From Pleurodeles waltl (lineage: Eukaryota > Chordata > Amphibia > Caudata > Salamandridae), in NCBI RefSeq assembly GCF_031143425.1, contig NC_090451.1, positions 350,680,339 through 350,744,338 on the forward strand: a DNA stretch of 64,000 nucleotides, written 5' to 3'. The notes below the pieces were generated by a model that was not told the DNA's origin, searched no databases, and was given only the letters and a program-made list of their open reading frames with translations. The position numbers and the translations under genes were made by a program. Numbering within the stretch: the stretch's first letter is position 1; the number at the start of each line of letters is the position of its first letter. Below, in pieces: positions 22,437-32,647 of this stretch.

Positions 22437-22861
22437 CATCCTGGGGAGAGCAAAGCCACAGTCCATACAGTCCATACAGTGGGTGGCCTGCCCACTGGGC
22501 CATCCTGGGGAGAGCAAAGCCACAGTCCATACAGTCCATACAGTGGGTGGCCTGCCCACTGGGCCATCCTGGGGAAAGCAAAGCCACAGTCCATACAGTC
22601 CATACAGTGGGTGGCCTGCCCACTGGGCCATCCTGGGGAGAGCAAAGCCACAGTCCATACAGTCCATACAGTGGGTGGCCTGCCCACTGGGCCATCCTGG
22701 GGAGAGCAAAGCCACAGTCCATACAGTCCATACAGTGGGTGGCCTGCCCACTGGGCCATCCTGGGGAGAGCAAAGCCACAGTCCATACAGTCCATACAGT
22801 GGGTGGCCTGCCCACTGGGCCATCCTGGGGAGTGCAAAGCCACAGTCCATACAGTCCATAA
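22437..22861. repeat. 64-bp minisatellite, about 7 units (copy 1)
   Basis: CATCCTGGGG recurs exactly every 64 bp at 22437, 22501, 22565, 22629, 22693, 22757 and 22821; the last unit is partial. Copy 2 has only four units. The unit has no stop in several frames and creates long false ORFs on both strands. Confidence 0.95.
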
Positions 22862-22954
22862 CAGACTCCACTGCCACTGGAGGAGGCATGTTGGCCAGAG
22901 GACATCCTGCAGCCCTGCCCGAGACAGATCCTGCCCTGCCACGTCTGCCAAAGG

Positions 22955-23300
22955 GCCAGCGGTTCTTGCCTTGAAGGGCCCAGTTCAGCGGTTCTTGCCT
23001 TGAAGGGCCCAGTTCAGCGGTTCTTGAGACCGCGGTCCCCAGCGGAGCGGTGCTGGAGACGGCGGGGCCCAGTTCAGCGGTTCTTGCCTTGAAGGGCCCA
23101 GTTCAGCGGTTCTTGCCTTGAAGGGCCCAGTTCAGCGGTTCTTGAGACGGCGGTCCCCAGCGGAGCGGTGCTGGAGACGGCGGGGCCCAGTTCAGCGGTT
23201 CTTGCCTTGAAGGGCCCAGTTCAGCGGTTCTTGCCTTGAAGGGCCCAGTTCAGCGGTTCTTGAGACGGCGGTCCCCAGCGGAGCGGTGCTGGAAACGGCG
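22955..23300. repeat. 29-bp minisatellite with a longer variant unit (copy 1)
   Basis: Units of CAGTTCAGCGGTTCTTGCCT plus TGAAGGGCC alternate with a longer unit containing GAGACGGCGGTCCCCAGCGG. The array is about 345 bp here and about 1.16 kb in copy 2. It lies between the 64-bp array and the 3' end of gene B. Confidence 0.9.
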
Positions 23301-23365
23301 GACATTCTATGGCCAACTGCTCATTGCCTGGTGGTGCCCTCCTGGGCAGCGGGGATGGTGCTCCT

Positions 23366-26312
23366 TCAATGCCCACCTGGGCTGTGGGTGGTGGGGCCCT
23401 CCTGGCCAGCTGGGCTGGGTCCTCCCTGGGCAGCGGCTATGGGGGTGGTGGGCTCTCCCGGGGCAGCTGTGCCGGTTCCTCCCGGGGCAGCGGCTATGGG
23501 GGTTGCGGGCTCCTCCTGGGCAGCTGTGACGGGTCCTCCATGGGCAGCAGGCCTGCTGCCTGACTTCTCCGCCTTGCTGCCCTTGCCCTCCTTAGTCGGG
23601 AGTCTGTGGCCCTTTCCTCCCTTTGGAGCTGTGGCTGTTGACGGTGGCTGGCTAGTGTCCTGGGGGGATATCGAATCCGGGCTCCGGCGGCGGCCCTTCC
23701 GCCTTCTGCTCCTCTTCCCAGGGGGTGGGCTGGCTGTCCCCTTGCTGCTGGGCGAAGATCCAGACCTGCGGGCTGGTGGACTCCAATACCCCTGCACCCT
23801 TGTCAAGGGGGCTGCAGGGCTGGTGGTGGCTGAGGTGCTCTTTTTACCCCGACGAGAAGGAGGGGGGGGCTCAGGGTCAGGAAAGAAGGTAGCAGTAGAG
23901 AGATAGATTTTCTTGGGACAATGGAGAGTGGTAGGTACAGTGGGTATGGGAGTGGAGGGAGAGGATGTGGTTGTAGGCGAGACAAGTTTGCTGTCTTTGG
24001 GTGCAGGTGCAGGAGCGGGAGGCTGTCGTGAGGTGGATGGCTGTTGGGTGGGTGGGTGTCTGCGTTTGTGTGGTGTGGAAGAGGGGGTGACAGACACAGT
24101 GGGAGAGGACACAGGGGACGTGTAAATGGCAGTGGGGGTGGTGACTGCACGTGTGCGGACTGTACTGGAGGGTGTGCTGGTGATGGAAACACTGGCTGAT
24201 GGTGAGGTGAATGAAGGTGTGAGTGTTGACGTCACAGGGAGGGAGGAGGGAGACGAGGAGGTGGGGGTCACAGAGGTGGAAGTGACTGTTGGCATGTCTG
24301 CATCGGAATGTTGCTTGTGTGAATGTCTGCGTGATCTGTGGTGCTTGTGTTTGGATGAGCTGCTCTTGGGTGTTGAGGTGTGTGCAGGCTGGTCTGATGG
24401 TGTGGGTGGGACAGGCAGAGGAACAGGAGACTGGGAGGAGGGAGTTAGTAGAAGGAGGCAGGAGACAGGGACAATGGCTGCCGTCAGTGCTGAGGCCAGA
24501 GCCTGGAACGATCGCTGATGGCAGCCTGACCCGAATGAATGCCCTCCAGGTACGCATTGCTGCGATGAACCTCCCTCTCCACCCCCTGGATGGCATTCAA
24601 AAGGGTAGTCTGCCCAACAATGAGCGTTCGGAGGAGGTCAATGACCTCCTCACTGAGGGCAGCGGGGGTAACAGGGGCAGGGCCTGAGGTGCCTGGGGCG
24701 AAGGAGATGCCCGGCTTCCTGGCAGAGCAGGCACGGGGCGAACGCTGAGGGGCTGATGGGAGGGCGGAGATGGTGCGCTGGGTGGCGGCTGTACCTGTAA
24801 TGGCGGGGGGCACGGATGGTGCCACCCCCGCAAGGGAGCTCCCTTCCGAGGACGTGTCCGTGTCGCTGCAGGCTCCAGTCGTCCCTGTTGTGGAGCTCCC
24901 CTCGCCCTCCGTCTCACTGGTCCAGTCAGACTCTATGGCATGGCCCTCCTGGGCCATGTGAGATGCAGCTCCCTCCTGCCCCGATGCCACTTCTCCTCCG
25001 CCTGATGATGCTGATGCACACAAGCACAAAAAGACAAACAAAAAGGGGGGGGGAGAGAGAAATAAAGAGATTTTGAGTACATGGATCACCGGTACAGTTA
25101 GCGGACATGACAGACACAGATGCCCCCTGCACTAAGTTGCGCACTTGGGGTCCGCTACGCATTCCGTGGAACATGCCCTACACGCCTAGAGTTGACAACT
25201 GCACCCATGGATGACACGGCCCAGGGATGGCTGTACTGACACACTACTGAGGGTGGTGGCTGGGGACACAGGGGCTTACGGGGGTGCCCAGCCTACAGAT
25301 ATTGCCCTGGCCTAGGGGGACCCCCAGCCCTCCTCCCCCACCCAGACACCTCCACTGCGCGACAACAGAGTAGATAATGCTTGTACTCACCCCCTTGTGT
25401 CTGCTGTGCTGCCCTCACGCGCCCATCCAAATCAGGGTAGGCCACCGCCAGGATCCGGAACATCAGGGGGGGTCAGTTGACGGCAGGCACCCCGCCTACG
25501 TTGGGAGGCCATCCCCAGCAGAGACTCGGCGGTCTTCTTGGTCCCGCGGCGGATGTCCTCCCACCTCTTGCGGCAGTGGGTGCCCCGTCGATGGTGGACC
25601 CCCAGGGTCCGGACTTCCTTGGCGATGGCACGCCAAATCCCGATCTTCTCATGGGCGCGGACCTATGTGACACGTACAGGGAGGGAGAAATACCACGTTC
25701 AAGTTTGTCTGCATTTTCGTTGCCAGTGGCCCAACGCCCCCCATCCCCGCCAGGCCCCCCGCCAGGCCCCCCGCCAGGCCCAACATGCCCCCCATCCCCG
25801 CCAGGCCCCCCGCCAGGCCCCCCGCCAGGCCCAACATGCCCCCATGCCCGCCAGGCCCCCCGCCAGGCCCAACATGCCCCCCATCCCCGCCAGGCCCCCC
25901 GCCAGGCCCAACATGCCCCTCATCCCCGCCAGGCCCCCCGCCAGGCCCAACATGCCCCCCATCCCTGCCAGGGCCCCCGCCAGGCCCCCCGCCAGGCCCA
26001 ACATGCCCCCCATCCCTGCCAGGCCCCCCGCCAGGCCCAACATGCCCCCCATCCCCGCCAGGCCCCCGCCAGGCCCAACATGCCCCCCATCCCCGCCAGG
26101 CCCCCCTCCAGGCCCCCCGCCAGGCCCAACATGCCCCCCATCCCCGCCAGGCCCCCAAGCCAGCCAGTGGCCCCAAATCCATATTGAATTAAACTCACTT
26201 GTTGGTCTGGAGGACCGTAGAGTAGCGCATACTGGGGGAGGACCCCATCCACAAGTTTCTCCAACTCCTCTCCAGTGAAGGCAGGGGCCCTTTCCCCAGT
26301 CGCAGCAGCCAT
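23366..26312 (-). pseudogene. Harbinger gene B, copy 1: Myb/SANT-like protein, frameshifted
   Basis: Same three-exon layout as copy 2: exon 1 26312-26199, exon 2 25662-25391, exon 3 25010 to 23366. Two 1-nt changes break it. Exon 2 has seven G (plus strand, about 25466-25472) where copy 2 has six, and exon 3 lacks a G near 24520, shown by the sudden switch between overlapping frames 24484-25089 and 23366-24295. A product from this copy would lose either the end of the Myb/SANT region or the basic tail. The promoter region shared with the transposase is unchanged. The rest differs little from copy 2. Confidence 0.8.
25733..26158. repeat. 39-bp GC-rich minisatellite in gene B intron 1 (copy 1)
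   Basis: Units of CCATCCCCGCCAGGCCCCCC plus GCCAGGCCCAACATGCCCC, with some variant and shorter units. The unit length is a multiple of three and stop-free, which produces spurious proline/glycine-rich ORFs on both strands. The minus strand, which is the gene B transcript strand, is rich in G-runs that could form G-quadruplexes. Confidence 0.9.
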
Positions 26313-26806
26313 TGTCCCTTCCAGACCGAGGTCACAGCAACACTTGCAGTATAGGTCCTCTCCTGTGAAAGTTCAAGTCGCAAGTGGATAAGTAGATAGA
26401 AAATGGCGGTCACGTCCGCGGCGGTGTGTACCGCGGCGGTGCGTACCGCCACCGCCGGCGCCCTTCGCCATTGGCTCCTGAAACCCATAGGCTTCAATGT
26501 TAACCAATGCGGCTTCGCGCCGCGGTCTTCGACCGCCGACCGCCGCGGTGTGCCACGCCAGCGCATTGACCTCACATCCCATTGTCACACTTCACAGGTC
26601 AGGCAGCCGCCATTTCGAGGGTCCACATGGCTCAATTTCAACTGCGTCACACAGGCCTAGGCCTTGCATAGCCACTCAGACACGCCATTCACTGCATAGA
26701 GAATCGTTTACTGTGCAAGCTGTGAGTACGTACCTGTGGGTTGCTTGACTGTGTGCTCCATGTTGTCCTTCCTAGGCACCGTCCGCTGGGTTTGGCGAGG
26801 AGACGG
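26313..26806. promoter_or_regulatory. Divergent spacer between gene B and transposase (copy 1)
   Basis: 494 bp separate the two start codons. GGCGGT/ACCGCC motifs cluster at 26404-26460 and 26518-26545. CCGCGGCGGTGTGTACC at 26416-26432 recurs with one mismatch near the right end (about 30057). A possible transposase intron ends with CCTTCCTAG at 26767-26775, so an upstream non-coding or short coding exon may exist here. No clear TATA box. Confidence 0.55.
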
Positions 26807-27901
26807 ATGAATCCTCGCGTGTACCGACCGCTGGTGGACCTGTCGACAATGGAAGAACGCCACATTATCCTGACCTACCGGCTTGACCGTGCCACTATAC
26901 ATGAACTGTGTGCCCAGCTGGAGCCCGACCTGATGTCCCCCATCCGCCAACCCACAGGGATTCCCCCTCTGGTGCAGGTCCTGTCAGTACTCCATTTCTT
27001 GGCAAGTGGGTCATTTCAGACAACAGTGGGAATTGCTTCTGGGATGTCTCAGCCCATGTTTTCGAAGGTGTTATCCAGAGTGTTGTCTGCCCTGATGAAA
27101 TACGTGAGGAGCTACATCATTTTCCCTGAGGTGGGCGAATTGGCTACAGTGAAGGGTGATTTCTACACCCTTGGACATATTCCCAACGTCATTGGTGCCA
27201 TTGATGGGACCCATGTGGCTTTGGTTCCCCCAAGAGACAGGGAGCAGGTGTACAGGAACAGAAAAAGTTACCATTCCATGAGCATCCAGGTGGTGTGTTT
27301 GGCTGACCAGTACATCTCGCATGTAAATGCCAAATTCCCAGGGTCAGTGCATGACGCCTACATCCTGAGGAATAGCAGCATCCCTTACGTGATGGAACAG
27401 CTAGAGAGACACCGTGTATGGCTATTGGGGGACTCTGGGTACCCCAACCTGTCGTGGCTACTGACCCCAGTAAGGAATCCCCGGACCAGGGCAGAGGAAC
27501 GGTACAATGAGGCCCATGGGCGTACTAGGAGGGTGATCGAACGCACCTTTGGCCTCCTAAAGGCCAGGTTTAGGTGCCTGCATATGACAGGTGGATCCCT
27601 AATGTACTCACCTAAGAAGGTGTGTCACATCATCGTGGCCTGCTGCATGCTTCACAACCTGGCTTTGCGCCGCCAGGTGCCTTTCCTGCAGGAGGATGGT
27701 CGAGACGGTGGTGTTGTGGCAGCGGTGGAACCTTTTCCCTCCCTATTTCAGATCTGGGGTCCCCACTACGAGTCCTGTGCTTCGTTTCCCCATGGACTAC
27801 AGCTTTGTGGCAGCTGTTTGTTGACTTCACTATGTACAAGGACATATTTGCACTGTCATGTCAATTACAATATTTTGAAATCACAGCCAGACTCCAGATA
27901 G
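26807..27901 (+). CDS. Harbinger transposase (HARBI1-type DDE), copy 1
   Basis: It cuts and joins the transposon ends with help from a Myb-like partner. 364 residues from ATG 26807; an upstream exon joined at 26776 would add about ten residues. A helix-turn-helix-like N-terminal region is followed by the DDE_4 nuclease: D133 in IGAIDGTHVAL, the H-D of GSVHDAYILR (183), D209 in LLGDSGYP, and E245 in VIERTFGLLKARF. Length and motif spacing match active HARBI1-like enzymes. The last 40 residues after LHNLALRRQ are unlike the family and may be intronic or UTR. The protein is identical to that of copy 2. It is divergent from gene B and convergent with gene A. Confidence 0.92.
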   Translation: MNPRVYRPLVDLSTMEERHIILTYRLDRATIHELCAQLEPDLMSPIRQPTGIPPLVQVLSVLHFLASGSFQTTVGIASGMSQPMFSKVLSRVLSALMKYVRSYIIFPEVGELATVKGDFYTLGHIPNVIGAIDGTHVALVPPRDREQVYRNRKSYHSMSIQVVCLADQYISHVNAKFPGSVHDAYILRNSSIPYVMEQLERHRVWLLGDSGYPNLSWLLTPVRNPRTRAEERYNEAHGRTRRVIERTFGLLKARFRCLHMTGGSLMYSPKKVCHIIVACCMLHNLALRRQVPFLQEDGRDGGVVAAVEPFPSLFQIWGPHYESCASFPHGLQLCGSCLLTSLCTRTYLHCHVNYNILKSQPDSR

Positions 27902-28138
27902 TTTTGTGCAAAATAGGTGTTTATTTCAGTGCTCAAAATGGGATGGGTGGTTTCAAGTGGGTGGGGGCTATGGTGAAGGAATGTCCATGGCAGAGTCCAG
28001 AGTAACAGTCACACAGGTGCATTGTCCAGAGGCCTGTGGAGAGATGGAGCATGGGCAGTTCAAGGATGGACAGGGTGACAATGTGGGACAGTGGGATGAC
28101 ATCAGGTGGTATCCTTTGCTGGCGGGGGTCTTGACATC

Positions 28139-29744
28139 CTACTCTGTCTTCTTGCGAGATCTCAGGGCCCTCTTGCGGGGTGGTTCTTCTCCTGCAGGAG
28201 GTGGGGGTCTGGTGGGCTGCTGTTGTGCGGGGGCCTCCTGTCCACTAGCGCCGGCGGAGGTGGTTGGCTGTTCTTGGTCCAGGCTAGTGGCAGGGGCCCT
28301 TTGTTGTTGTTGAGTGTCCGTCCTGGTGTTGATGAGGTCCTGCAGCAGCCCTACCATGGTAACCAGGGTGGAGGTGAGGGCTCTGATGTCCTCCATGTAC
28401 CCCCGATAGTGTTCCTCCTGCAGTACCTGGATCTCCTGGAACCGGGCCAGTACCGTCGCCATCGTCTCCTGGGAGCGGTTGTATGCTCCCATGATGGTGG
28501 TGAGGGCCTCGTGGAGAGTGGGTTCCCTGGGCCCGTCCCCCCCCTGTCGCACAACTGCCCTCCGAGTTGCCCTGTTTCCCTGGGCCTCTGCCCCCTGGCC
28601 GGTGTGCCCACTACCACTGCCCCCAGGTCCCTGTTGTTGTTGGGGTGGTGGGTTATCCTGGGTGCCCTGTAGTGGTAGACACACCGCAGATTGACGCGCC
28701 CTGGAGACAGAGGCATGGGCCCGCTGGGTGGGAGCTGTGCTGGTGTTCCCAGAGGGGTTTGGGTCTGTAGTGGCCTGTGCCTGTGTGAGGGGAACCGACT
28801 GTACAGAGGTCCCCGATGGTCCGGGCTGGTCATCGGTGTCCAGGTCGACAGAGCTGCTGTCATCGCTGACGGCCTCCTGGGTGGGGGGTGTGGAGAATTC
28901 TGGGCCCTCCGTGGCGGTGTGTTGACGGTCGGGTCCTGCAGGGGTATAGAGGTATGGTTATAGTTTCAATGTGTGGCATATGGGTGTATCTGTGGGTTCC
29001 CGTGTCCCCAAGTGCTGGCATTCGTGTGTGGGGGCTTTGGTGAGGGTGGCTTGTGGGGGGGATGTGTATATGCATTGGGCATGCTTTGGTGATGGGTGTC
29101 CATGCTTAGTGGACGCATGCAGGCCTAGGTTTTGGGATGTGTGGGTTGTGATGGTGAGACATTGGCAGGGAATAGGTGTGCTGGGGGTGGGGGTGAGGAT
29201 GGTGGTGGGGGTGAGGATGGTGGTGGGGGTGAGGATGGTGGTGGGGGTGAGGGTGGGGGTGAGGATGGGGGTGGGGGTGAGGGTGGGGTTCGAGGATGGG
29301 GGTGAGGGTTGGGGTATGATTTGGCATGCAGGTGGGGGGGAAGCAGTAGTGAAGCTTCAACTTACCAGTATCCATTCCTCCGCCGACTCCTGCGAGGCCG
29401 TCAGGATGCAGGATGTTCAAGACTTCCTCCTCCCATGTTGTAAATTGTGGGGGTTGAGGTGGGGGTCCTCCGCCAGTCTTCTGCACTGCGATGTTGTGCC
29501 TGGATACCATGGAACGCACCTTCCCCCGTAGGTCGTTCCATCGCTTCCTGATGTCTTCCCGATTTCTGGGGTGCTGTCCCACAGCGTTGACCCTGTCGAC
29601 AATCCTCTGCCATAGCTCCGTCCTCCGGGCAATGCTGGTGTATTGGACCTGTGTGCCGAATAGCTGGGGCTCTACCCGAACGATTTCCTCCACCATGACC
29701 CTGAGTTCTTCGTCTGAGAAGCGGGGTTGTCTTTGGGGTGCCAT
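28139..29744 (-). CDS. Harbinger gene A, copy 1: Myb/SANT-like DNA-binding partner, two exons
   Basis: In Harbingers such a protein binds the ends and brings transposase to the nucleus (family knowledge). Exon 1 29744-29366, donor CTG|GTAAGT; exon 2 28935-28139, acceptor CCCCTGCAG|GACCC. The joined CDS is 1,176 nt, 391 residues, no stop. Myb/SANT-like domain at about residues 8-90 (FSDEELRVMVEEIV, RKRWNDLRGKV). Then an acidic/Ser/Thr linker, a predicted coiled coil at about 265-332 (LARFQEIQVLQEEHYRGY), and a basic C-terminus RKRALRSRKKTE that may be a nuclear signal. The tail-to-tail position with transposase matches the Harbinger at 57852. The splice is inferred from sequence only. Confidence 0.85.
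29180..29305. repeat. GGTGAGGATGGTGGTGGG array in gene A intron (copy 1)
   Basis: Roughly 18-bp units repeat in the 430-bp intron (28936-29365). The stretch is read on the minus strand as His-Pro repeats if translated, which is intronic in this model. Confidence 0.8.
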
Positions 29745-30287
29745 GGAGTGGTGTGTATGATGTGTGGGGTGGAGTATGTGTAGTTAAGTGTATTGAGTGT
29801 GGTGGTGTGTGTTGTTTTGTGTGTGGATATTGTGTGGGTGATGGTGTAGTGTGCCTCTGTGTGATGGTATTCTGTGATCGCTGCTGTGTCTCTCAGTGCT
29901 TCTTTCTGAATTTTTGGTCGTAGGGGTTTGTGGGTGATGTGGGTGTGTGTTTTATATTGTATTGTGTGTGTGGGAGTGGTGTGTGTATGTGTATCAGGTG
30001 TGTGGAATTCAAATCGGCCAATGTGGCTAAGTTTTGTTCGTTTGTGTGTATTCTGACCGCGGAGGTGTGTACCGCCAATGGAAAACCGCGTTTGAAAGAC
30101 CGCCGCGTGGATTCGTGGGTCGTAATGGCATGGGCGTATTTCTGTTGGCGTGTGGCTGTCGGATTTTCGGAGGTTTGGCTGCTGCGGGTCAGAATGACCG
30201 TGGCGGGTTACCGCGACCGCGGCGGAATTATGGAGGATTTCTGACCGGCGGTAGGCGCCTTTTACCGCCGAGGTCAGAATGACCACC
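29745..30287. promoter_or_regulatory. Right subterminal DNA and TIR of Harbinger copy 1
   Basis: A GT-rich stretch upstream of gene A (29750-30000) is followed by GGCGGT/ACCGCC-type motifs (about 30055-30275) and the right TIR. The upstream part presumably holds the gene A promoter; no TATA box was identified. Confidence 0.6.
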
Positions 30288-30290
30288 TAA

Positions 30291-32647
30291 GTTTTGGAGT
30301 ATCTTCGGCTGCTGAGGTTTTTCAGAATGCAATCAGAGAGACCTTGTCTGGATTACCGGGAGTGATCAATTTAAGTGACGATATCTTGATATATTCCCGG
30401 ACGAGAGAAGAGCATCATCGCCATCTGAGATCGACTTTGCAGAGGTTAGCTAATGCGGGAATGACGTTGCACAAAAAGAAGTGTGCGTTTTATCAAACGT
30501 CTGTAGATTTCTTTGGTTACATCTTCTCGAAAGATGGCCTGCAGGTGGATCCACGGAAGGCGGAGGCGATCCGACAAGCCCCCGTTCCACAAAGTCCCAT
30601 GGAAGTTCGTAGTTTTCTAGGAATGGCCACCTATTGTGGAAGGTTTATACCACAACTTGCTACTATGGCTGAACCTCTTCGACAGCTCACCAAAGGGCAA
30701 CATCGCTGGGACTGGACTCAGGAGGCTCACAAGGCATTTGCGGACATTAAGGCTGCACTGCTTGATAGGTCAACAATGGCCTATTTCAACCCCCGCAGGA
30801 GAACAGAAGTGGTGGTAGATGCAAGCCCCGTTGGGCTAGGGGCGGTGTTATTGCAAGAACAAAGGCATCAAGAGTGGATCCCTGTTGCATATGCTAGTAG
30901 GGCTTTGTCGGCGGTAGAGACCAGATATGCGCAAATTGAACGCGAAGCGCTGGCTATTCGCTGGGCGTGCCGCCATTTTCATCTCTATTTGTATGGGCAT
31001 GAATTTCAGGTGGTCACTGATCACAAGCCGTTGGTATCGTTGTTTGCGGGCAGTCCACGCCTTGCGCCCCCAAGAATTGAACGATGGACCGTTCTGCTTC
31101 AGCCCTATTGCTTCACGGTCGTGTATCGCCCTGGGGCAAGTAATCCTGCAGACTATCTATCTCGTCATCCTGCTCCACAGGTATTTGATGCACATCAAGA
31201 ACAAGATGAGGAAAACACTGAGGTCTTTGTCAGCATGGTTGTACAGTCGGCATGTCCCAATGCTCTGCTTATCGCTGACATCGTCACTGCTACCCGGGAT
31301 GATGTGGTGCTGGGTCATGTCAAGGAGGCGTTGACCCATAAGAAGTGGAAGTACTTTCTAGAGAAAACTAGTATGTCATGCTCAGGTCAGAAGTTGGCTA
31401 TGCAAGGTATCTGGAAGGTGCGTGATGAGTTGTCTACAGACAATGATGGTTTGGTCTTAAGAGGAAGAAGAATCGTACTTCCACAGTGTCTATGGTCTTG
31501 AGTGGTTGAGTTGGCTCATCAAGGACATCAAGGTGCTGGGAAAACTAAAGCGAGGCTACGTGCCAAAGTGTGGTTCCCTGGCATGGATAAGCAAGTGGAT
31601 GACGTGGTGGGGAAGTGTCACTCCTGTATTATCACATCGATGGAACCTCCGAGTTGCCCTGTGGCAACGGAACCAGCCACTTTGAAACCATGGGCAAAGG
31701 TGAGCATGGATTTCGGAAGTTTTCCGGATGGAAGATTGACGGCTGTCCTAATTGATTCATATACCAAATTCCCGGTGGTCGAGTTGATATCGTCTACGGC
31801 GTTTGAAAATGTAAAACCAGTTCTGCAAAAGACATTTGCATTGTTTGGTCTGCCCGACGAAATTAGAACAGACAATGGGCCTCCATTCCAAGGGCAAGAG
31901 TTTTGCGCGTATCTTGATGGGTTGGCAGTTCATCATCGTAAGATAATGCCCTATTGGCCTCAGGCAAATGGGGATGTTGAAAGGTTTATGCGAACTTTGA
32001 ATAGGGCCCTCCGAATTGGAGTTGAACAGAAGGAAGACAGTGAACAATGTATGCATCAGTTCTTGAGTGCTTATCGTCAAACGCCTCACCGTACTACTGG
32101 GTGTGCTCCATCTGCTCTGATGTTCAAGGTATCTCCACGTGAGTGCATTCCCGCTGGTGCCAAATGGAAACCTCCTGCGCTGGATGTCAAGGCAACTCAA
32201 CAACGACGAGTAATCACTAATCAGAAGGCCAGTTTGAAACGAAGATCCAAATATCGAGGGTTTCAAGAAGGCGATCGAGTAGTAATAAGATGTAGGAGAG
32301 GTGGAGGAAAGTTTAGGACACCGTTTGAGCCTGAAGTATGGGAGATCATTGGAGTAAAAGGGTCCATGATAACTGCGTCCAGAGGTAGACAGAGAGTGAC
32401 CCGAAATGTGTCACACTTTCGGAGGGCTGGCCGGAGAGAATTGGAAGGAGAAGAAGAAGAATGCGAGATGGAGGATACCAATGATGGTCCCTCAATGATA
32501 CCTGGAGAGATGGAAAGTACATCTGGATCAGCTGTGACTGAACAAACCCAGCCTAATTGTGTTCCGGGGCATGGGAATGTGCCCACTAGAAGCGTGAGGT
32601 ATGACTTACGCCCCAATCCTGCACCAAGCAGCAAGCTAAAAGACTTT
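30291..32647 (+). pseudogene. Young gypsy pol, part 2: RT C-half, RNase H, integrase
   Basis: It continues pol after Harbinger copy 1: FGVSSAAEVFQ, catalytic LSDDILIYS (about 30371), thumb FLGMATYCGRF, RNase H start VVVDASPVGLGAV and TDHKPLVSL. Integrase follows with zinc residues HQGHQG...CHSC, then catalytic D in VSMDFGSF, D in RTDNGPPF and E in NGDVERFM (D,D-35-E), and a basic C-terminal domain (FQEGDRVVIRC). One in-frame TGA at 31499-31501 splits it just before the integrase zinc region; CGA to TGA decay is the simplest cause. Harbinger copy 2 enters after TTT at 32647, six codons before the pol stop. Confidence 0.92.

Larger units (their letters stand above)
21598..30287. mobile_element. 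PIF/Harbinger DNA transposon, copy 1 (three genes)
   Basis: It is 8,690 bp, flanked by TAA (21595-21597 and 30288-30290). Terminal inverted repeats: left GGCCCTCATTCTGACCCTGG, right (complement) GGTGGTCATTCTGACCTCGG. Order: left subterminal DNA with two minisatellites, gene B (-), divergent spacer, transposase (+), gene A (-), right subterminal DNA. It is nearly identical to copy 2 at 32648. Gene B is frameshifted here, whereas transposase and gene A are open. A roughly 60-bp segment present in copy 2 near 41824-41885 is missing at about 30153. Confidence 0.95.

Noticed and set aside
22274..23003. Long overlapping ORFs on both strands in the 64-bp repeat
   Set aside because: Stop-free minisatellite creates them in several frames; unit number varies between sister copies and no domain is present.
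25477..26312. Proline- and glycine-rich ORFs in the 39-bp array (also 37094-37985)
   Set aside because: Unit length is a multiple of three, so frames stay open by chance; the array is intronic in the gene B model.
29106..29365. His-Pro repeat C-terminus of the gene A ORF
   Set aside because: It is read-through into the intron repeat; the spliced model gives a coiled coil and basic end conserved in plan with the Harbinger at 57852.
30371..30390. LSDD as a dead RT active site
   Set aside because: The old related element has ISDD, so a non-Tyr first residue looks like a lineage feature.
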